A stretch of DNA of 14,901 bases, from the NCBI GenBank assembly GCA_937958235.1, contig CALFGG010000048.1, forward strand, positions 1-14,901, written 5' to 3'. A program made the position numbers and the translations under genes. The notes below the pieces were generated by a model. It saw nothing but the letters and a program-made list of their open reading frames with translations. It was not told the DNA's origin and did no database searches. The DNA is from an uncultured Candidatus Saccharibacteria bacterium. GTDB lineage: Bacteria > Patescibacteriota > Saccharimonadia > Saccharimonadales > Saccharimonadaceae. How positions within the stretch are numbered: position 1 is the stretch's first letter; each line of letters starts with the position of its first letter. Below, piece by piece: positions 11,996 to 14,901 of this stretch.

Positions 11996-12460
11996 TTACG
12001 CAGCTGCGACTTCTTCGGTCTTTTCAGCTTCAACAGGTGCTTCAGCTGGAGTCTCTACTGGAGCTTCAACAGCTACATCTTCTTTGAGGGTGTTAACTGC
12101 AACACGGTCAAAGTCCTTAGCAACGAGACGGGCAGATTTACCAGAACGGTTGCGGAGGTATGAAAGATTGTTACGGCGGACCTTAGCACGCTTAACAATT
12201 TCAACTTTTTCAACTAATGGGCTGTGCATTAAGAAAGATTTCTCAACGCCAATACCAGAAGCAATTTTGCGCACAACGATGCGTGCAGTGTGAGACTCTT
12301 TGCGGTCTACACGGATTACGACACCTTCGAAAACCTGAAGACGGAATTTCTCGCCTTCCTTAATTTTCTGAGTTACCTTAACGGTATCACCAGAGCGAAC
12401 ATCAACGATGGCTTTCTTTTTCTGGGCGTCACCAATTTTTTTCAACACTAGAAAACTCAT
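11996..12460 (-). CDS. rplS: 50S ribosomal protein L19 with a long Ala/Glu/Pro tail
   Basis: L19 lies at the interface of the 30S and 50S subunits. The SH3-like core is plain in residues ~1-115: SGDTVKVTQKIKEGEKFRLQVFEG, RKESHTARIVVRKIASGIGV, MHSPLVEKVEIVKRAKVRRNNLSYLR and SGKSARL. The usual length is about 115. Here the chain goes on to residue 154 with an acidic Ala/Val/Glu/Pro repeat (VEAPVETPAEAPVEAEKTEE) that is probably disordered. The ATG is preceded by AAAGGT. An extended -10 upstream (12492-12500) gives it its own promoter behind the pilB unit, and a strong terminator ends it. Confidence 0.97.
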   Translation of the reverse strand: MSFLVLKKIGDAQKKKAIVDVRSGDTVKVTQKIKEGEKFRLQVFEGVVIRVDRKESHTARIVVRKIASGIGVEKSFLMHSPLVEKVEIVKRAKVRRNNLSYLRNRSGKSARLVAKDFDRVAVNTLKEDVAVEAPVETPAEAPVEAEKTEEVAAA

Positions 12461-12491
12461 ATTTTACCTTTTATTACTTAAAACTTGACCT

Positions 12492-12500
12492 ATTTTAACA
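12492..12500 (-). promoter_or_regulatory. Extended -10 promoter of rplS
   Basis: TGTTAAAAT on the minus strand is an extended -10 about 32 bases before the ATG. A -35 is not obvious. No terminator is seen between the gene at 12537 and this box, so some read-through from pilB is possible. Confidence 0.5.
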
Positions 12501-12536
12501 TAGTTTTATGGAAAATGGAAGAGGTGAGACGATTAA

Positions 12537-13475
12537 CTAGAAAACAGTAGTATCAAAACCAGCCTGGGGATTATTATCCTTGAAAGTTTGGCAAGAGTAT
12601 TTCATATTAGGGTCGGATTCATATTTGTTGAGAACTGTAACAGCAGCCTTCATTTCATCTGAAACATTTTTACACTCGATGACACCCATGCCATTAGCGG
12701 CATAAACACCGACAAATTGCCAGGCGCCGCTTGGGAGTTTTCGACTATAAACATTAGTTTGGGCGGCCATACCGTGATCGACATAGCGAGGCATGGCGAG
12801 ACCGTTGGGGTCAACTACTTTCTCCATCTTTGAGACATTGAGTTTTGCAATGACCTTTGTACCATCCTCATTTGTCACGATGCGACCACCGGTGATGCGA
12901 TAATCGTCGCCGACTATAGTAGTGAGCTGTGCAAAGTTGATATTTAAATCATTCCATTTAACGATTTGCTTCTCAGTCTTTTGCTCAGGTTTTTCTGCAG
13001 TTTTAGCCTCATCTTGATCTTTTGTATCAACAACCTTGGTCTTGGTGGCGGCTTCATATTCAGCAATAACAGTTTTACTATCGGTTAGTTCTTTTTGATA
13101 TTGTTTAACTAAATTAGTTCCCTCGTCGATTTTCTGATTGCTATAAAAGTAGAGGAAGCTAACAACAAGAAGGAGGATGACAGATAGAATAGAAGTAACA
13201 ATACCAATGATCTTCCAGGGGTTGCTTGGCTTCTTTAAGTCCTTAGTATTGTCATAACTAGAAGTATCAAAACCAGATTCTTCGGCGAGCTGGTCAATAT
13301 AACTAGGAGAAGTGGCGGATTCAGCCTGGGCGAGCTGTTCGACTGATGCTTGTGATTCGGTCGAGTTTAACTCAACTGAAGCCTGCGGTTCGACCTGGTT
13401 TAATTGCTCAATTGAAGTTTGTGACTCAGTTTGAGCGAGTTGCTGATCTTGGCTATATTGTTCGTTTTGGTCCAT
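12537..13475 (-). CDS. Single-pass membrane protein with Gln/Ser-rich cytoplasmic repeats and an extracytoplasmic domain
   Basis: I do not recognise the family. Residues 1-~80 are Gln, Ser and Glu-rich with imperfect repeats (QLAQTESQTS, VEPQASVE, STESQASVEQLAQAES), probably disordered. One strong membrane segment follows at about 88-111 (WKIIGIVTSILSVILLLVV) behind Lys80-Lys81. This places the rest outside: a coiled-coil-like stretch (about 112-165), then a compact domain with GDDYRITGGRI, SRKLPSGAWQFVGVYAANG and two Cys (GVIECK and KYSCQTF) that may form a disulfide. The ATG has GAGGT upstream and lies 14 bases after pilB, so they form one operon. A role at the pilus or cell envelope is possible from position alone. 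Confidence 0.75.
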   Translation of the reverse strand: MDQNEQYSQDQQLAQTESQTSIEQLNQVEPQASVELNSTESQASVEQLAQAESATSPSYIDQLAEESGFDTSSYDNTKDLKKPSNPWKIIGIVTSILSVILLLVVSFLYFYSNQKIDEGTNLVKQYQKELTDSKTVIAEYEAATKTKVVDTKDQDEAKTAEKPEQKTEKQIVKWNDLNINFAQLTTIVGDDYRITGGRIVTNEDGTKVIAKLNVSKMEKVVDPNGLAMPRYVDHGMAAQTNVYSRKLPSGAWQFVGVYAANGMGVIECKNVSDEMKAAVTVLNKYESDPNMKYSCQTFKDNNPQAGFDTTVF

Positions 13476-13489
13476 TTTTTACCTCTTAT

Positions 13490-14901
13490 TTATATCACCC
13501 TTGATATTTCATCTAATGTAGTTTCACCACGCAAGCAAGCTAAAATACCTTTCTGTTCAAGCGTGATGAGACCAGCTTTTCTGGCGGTTTTCTCGATGGC
13601 GTCTGTATTAATATCTTCAACGTCGCCACGGATATATTTCTGAACTTCCTCAGAAACAGTGAGCTGTTCCATAATCACCTTACGACCTTTATAACCGAAT
13701 GGATCATCAAGACCAGATGGAACGGCTTCGAAGAGGGTGAAGTTATTCGGATCAAGATTAAAACCGAGCTGGTCATAGATCACCTCTTCAGGAAGACCTT
13801 CAAGTTTTGAGAGCACGAATTGACGAGTAGTCTCATCGGGGGTAAATTCACGTTTATTCTCTGATAAACTACGCACAAGTCGCTGGGCCATCACCATACG
13901 GATGGAGCTAGAGAAAATCGGGTTAGTACCAATTAGGTCAATCATACGAGAGAAAGCTGCGGCGGTGGAGTTGGCGTGGAAGGAACTTAGGACAAGGTGG
14001 CCAGTGATAGAAGCCTGAATTGCGGTTTTGGCAGTATCGCCATCACGAATCTCACCAACCATTATGATATTTGGGTCTTGACGTAGCAAAGCTCGAAGTC
14101 CAGCAATAAAAGTCATTCCCGCTGTCGGGTTAACCTGCGTCTGGTTTGCTCCAGGAATCTTATATTCAACTGGGTCTTCAACAGTAGAAATATTAACATC
14201 TGGTTTATTTAATAAGGTAAGACAAGAGAACAAACTAGTAGACTTACCAGAACCAGTTGGTCCAGTAACTAGCATCATGCCATATGGCTGACTAATTGCA
14301 TTATTAATCTTTTCTAAGGAATAGCCCCAGTAACCTAATTCTTCTAGCGTTAAGGCTTTGTTGGATTCGTCTAGAACACGCATTACTATTTTTTCACCTT
14401 CAGTAATTGGTAGAGTAGAGACACGTAAAGCGTATTTCTTGCCGGCCACAGTAATCTTAAATCGTCCATCTTGTGGTACACGACGTTCGTCGATCTTTAG
14501 ATTAGACAAAATTTTAATCCTGGAGATTAAGGCTCCCATTACATTACGAGGTAATTTATTAGCTTCCTGAAGCACACCATCTATTCGGTATCTCACCTGA
14601 AGGTTTTCTTCACGTGGCTCAATATGAATATCCGATGCCCCCGAACGAATTGCATACTCCAAAATTAGATTAACAGTCTTAGCAATTGGTGAATCTTCCG
14701 AGATATCCTCTTCACGAACTTCTTCTTTATCCGCATCGTCTTCTTCTTGAATTGCAATAACATCATCTAACTCTTCAGCAACACCATCCCGATAATTATC
14801 TAAAACTTGTAAGATATTATCTTTAGTTGCAATGAATAATTGGTAGTTAGAACCCATTTGCTTTTGGATAAAATCTACAGCCTGAACATCGTCAGGATCC
14901 T
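13490..14901 (-). CDS. pilB: Type IV pilus assembly ATPase PilB (GspE family), N-terminus off the window
   Basis: PilB is the cytoplasmic hexameric ATPase that drives pilus extension. The frame stays open to the right edge beyond the Met at 14857 (upstream codons read DPDDVQAVDFIQKQ, part of the N-terminal MshEN-like domain), so the true start is outside. In order: SGASDIHIEPRE and YRIDGVLQE of the N2 domain; the P-loop GPTGSGKST; the Asp box STVEDPVEY; Walker B IIMVGEIRDGDTA; and the His box GHLVLSSFHANS. The C-terminal part lacks the usual four-cysteine zinc site: where CxxC is expected there is SENK, and the second pair is replaced in VPSGLDDPFGYKGR. The stop is TAA. The membrane protein at 12537 follows directly. 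Confidence 0.93.
   Translation of the reverse strand, partial: DPDDVQAVDFIQKQMGSNYQLFIATKDNILQVLDNYRDGVAEELDDVIAIQEEDDADKEEVREEDISEDSPIAKTVNLILEYAIRSGASDIHIEPREENLQVRYRIDGVLQEANKLPRNVMGALISRIKILSNLKIDERRVPQDGRFKITVAGKKYALRVSTLPITEGEKIVMRVLDESNKALTLEELGYWGYSLEKINNAISQPYGMMLVTGPTGSGKSTSLFSCLTLLNKPDVNISTVEDPVEYKIPGANQTQVNPTAGMTFIAGLRALLRQDPNIIMVGEIRDGDTAKTAIQASITGHLVLSSFHANSTAAAFSRMIDLIGTNPIFSSSIRMVMAQRLVRSLSENKREFTPDETTRQFVLSKLEGLPEEVIYDQLGFNLDPNNFTLFEAVPSGLDDPFGYKGRKVIMEQLTVSEEVQKYIRGDVEDINTDAIEKTARKAGLITLEQKGILACLRGETTLDEISRVI

Noticed and set aside
1..14901. UGA read as glycine (Gracilibacteria-type code)
   Set aside because: All recognised genes are intact under the standard code, with no in-frame TGA; only the absence of TGA stops remains odd.
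1..14901. tRNA, rRNA, CRISPR array or complete insertion sequence
   Set aside because: No cloverleaf, rRNA motif, regular spacer-repeat series or transposase frame is seen.

Overview
The window looks like part of a small-genome bacterium of the Patescibacteria/CPR type, most likely Candidatus Saccharibacteria (TM7). This is inferred from the gene mix, with no search run: a compact AT-leaning genome, a secreted HNH/DUF1524 nuclease, a PilB ATPase, an RNase HII fused to YraN, L19 with an acidic tail, a short YchF, and many small orphan proteins. The standard code fits, since no gene is interrupted by TGA. However, none of the 15 gene ends visible here uses TGA as its stop.

Layout. Positions 1-975 (minus) hold the N-terminal 325 residues of a membrane-bound FlaA1/CapD-type nucleotide-sugar dehydratase or epimerase. 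Positions 1146-3973 form a minus-strand island of three orphan, mostly helical, cytoplasmic proteins. Each gene has a GC-rich intrinsic terminator and a palindromic element in its leader or promoter. The third gene is split between two frames at a T TTT TTA heptamer, the sequence of a -1 slippery site. Positions 3962-5777 (minus) are a two-gene unit: a membrane-anchored DsbA-like thiol oxidoreductase followed by a Stealth-type sugar-phosphate transferase. Divergent from it is a CBS-pair protein with a long disordered N-terminus (5886-6911, plus), then a secreted HNH nuclease (6987-7739, plus).

Positions 7740-9745 look accessory and rearranged. They hold a Fic AMP-transferase (minus), a remnant of a second nuclease copy (only its last ~16 codons), a candidate small RNA with its own promoter and terminator, a NYN/PIN-like RNase (minus) and an orphan (plus). 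Housekeeping genes follow: ychF, the rnhB-yraN fusion (both plus), then rplS, an anchored extracytoplasmic protein and pilB (all minus, pilB running off the right edge).

How the genes fit together. The left half concerns the cell surface: glycan building (FlaA1-like, Stealth), extracytoplasmic disulfide formation (DsbA-like) and a secreted nuclease with four cysteines. The right edge is type IV pilus machinery. In a host-dependent ultrasmall bacterium these would serve attachment, DNA uptake and nucleotide scavenging; that is inference. Several genes (Fic, NYN, the orphan at 9344, rnhB) lack a Shine-Dalgarno sequence and sit 6-14 bases behind a -10 box, which suggests leaderless or nearly leaderless transcripts.
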